Assembly: GCA_015493425.1 (NCBI GenBank)
Contig: WGDG01000077.1
Location: 1 to 14,478 of the forward strand
DNA length: 14,478 bases
Source: Sulfurovum sp.
GTDB lineage: Bacteria; Campylobacterota; Campylobacteria; Campylobacterales; Sulfurovaceae
Direction of reading: 5' to 3'
The position numbers and the translations under genes were made by a program. The notes under the pieces are model-generated. The model made no database searches and was not told where the DNA came from. It saw nothing but the letters and a program-made list of their open reading frames with translations. Below are positions 14,210 to 14,478 of the stretch, one piece after another (position 1 is the first letter of the stretch; the number at the start of each line of letters is the position of its first letter).

Positions 14210-14478
14210 ATGGTACGGCTCTTTCTCCTCTCTGTGCTTGCCGCTTCTGTACTGTTTGGAAGCAGTGCCCGGGAAGAGGCACAGTTTCTTGGAGCAGAGA
14301 CAAATTTTCAAACGGCATTAGCAAAAGCCAAAGCCGAGAAAAAAATGTTGGTAATGGTCGTGGTGAAAGAGAACTGCCGCTGGTGCAGTAAACTGGTGCA
14401 CCGTACCATGGGAGACCCTGATGTCAAAACAGTGCTGGACAAAAAGTATGTTACATTGATTCTCGACCGGCATGACAC
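14210..14478 (+). CDS. Secreted thioredoxin-fold protein, cut by the window edge
   Basis: The first 89 codons are present; the 3' end lies outside. Residues 1-20 form a signal peptide (MVRLFLLSVLAASVLFGSSA, cleavage probably near residue 20). The thioredoxin-like part then shows a helix, a beta strand (KMLVMVVVKENC) and the redox motif C56-R-W-C59, followed by DPDVKTVL and a second strand (YVTLIL). This fits the thioredoxin_7/DUF255-like periplasmic thiol proteins, which reduce disulfides or serve heme and cofactor maturation. It starts 1 nt after the EI24-like stop with AGAGG 6 nt upstream, so it belongs to the same operon. Confidence 0.85.
   Translation, partial: MVRLFLLSVLAASVLFGSSAREEAQFLGAETNFQTALAKAKAEKKMLVMVVVKENCRWCSKLVHRTMGDPDVKTVLDKKYVTLILDRHD

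Noticed and set aside
1..14478. CRISPR arrays, insertion sequences, tRNA genes or integration sites
   Set aside because: I saw no regularly spaced repeats, no transposase or integrase motifs, no cloverleaf with a CCA end, and no abrupt change in base or codon use.

Overview
The window reads as chromosomal DNA of a Campylobacterota (epsilonproteobacterial) chemolithotroph, most like the Sulfurovum/Sulfurimonas group. That placement is an inference from three things: a RibBA protein whose GTP cyclohydrolase II half has lost its zinc cysteines (as described for Helicobacter and Campylobacter), a large SUV3-type helicase, and AT-rich extended -10 promoters (TGnTATAAT) without clear -35 boxes. I see no insertion sequence, phage gene, CRISPR array, tRNA or rRNA. 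Coding density is high and coding style looks even throughout, so this is ordinary core/near-core chromosome rather than an island.

Left part (1-4166, plus strand): ribBA (riboflavin synthesis), a strong intrinsic terminator, acs (acetyl-CoA synthetase), and a small acidic protein of unknown function with its own extended -10 promoter. This block ends in a terminator at 3988-4026, which faces a UUCG-tetraloop terminator (4111-4151) of the next, minus-strand gene.

Middle (4167-6843): a minus-strand class II superoxide reductase-like protein is transcribed divergently from a cardiolipin synthase gene. The two extended -10 promoters flank a 14-bp-stem palindrome. The cardiolipin synthase appears to start at an ATC codon. 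It is followed 3 nt later by an endonuclease/exonuclease/phosphatase-family protein.

Right-middle (6942-11251, minus strand): an operon-like run of a 77-aa coiled-coil protein, a polytopic membrane protein and a 108-aa unknown protein, then a 940-aa SUV3-like helicase whose own TATAAT box lies 6 nt before its ATG, suggesting a leaderless mRNA.

Right end (11383-14478, plus strand): a tight operon of membrane-associated genes: an HdeD/DUF308-like protein, an APC-family permease (20-nt overlap), an EI24/CysZ-like protein (5-nt gap) and a secreted thioredoxin-fold protein cut off by the window edge (1-nt gap). It diverges from the minus-strand operon across a 131-bp spacer that carries a 26-bp near-perfect palindrome, the best operator candidate in the window.

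I found no clear undescribed multi-gene system. The most checkable oddities are the ATC start of cls, the leaderless helicase promoter, the D-R-H substitution in the superoxide reductase, and the two intergenic palindromes.
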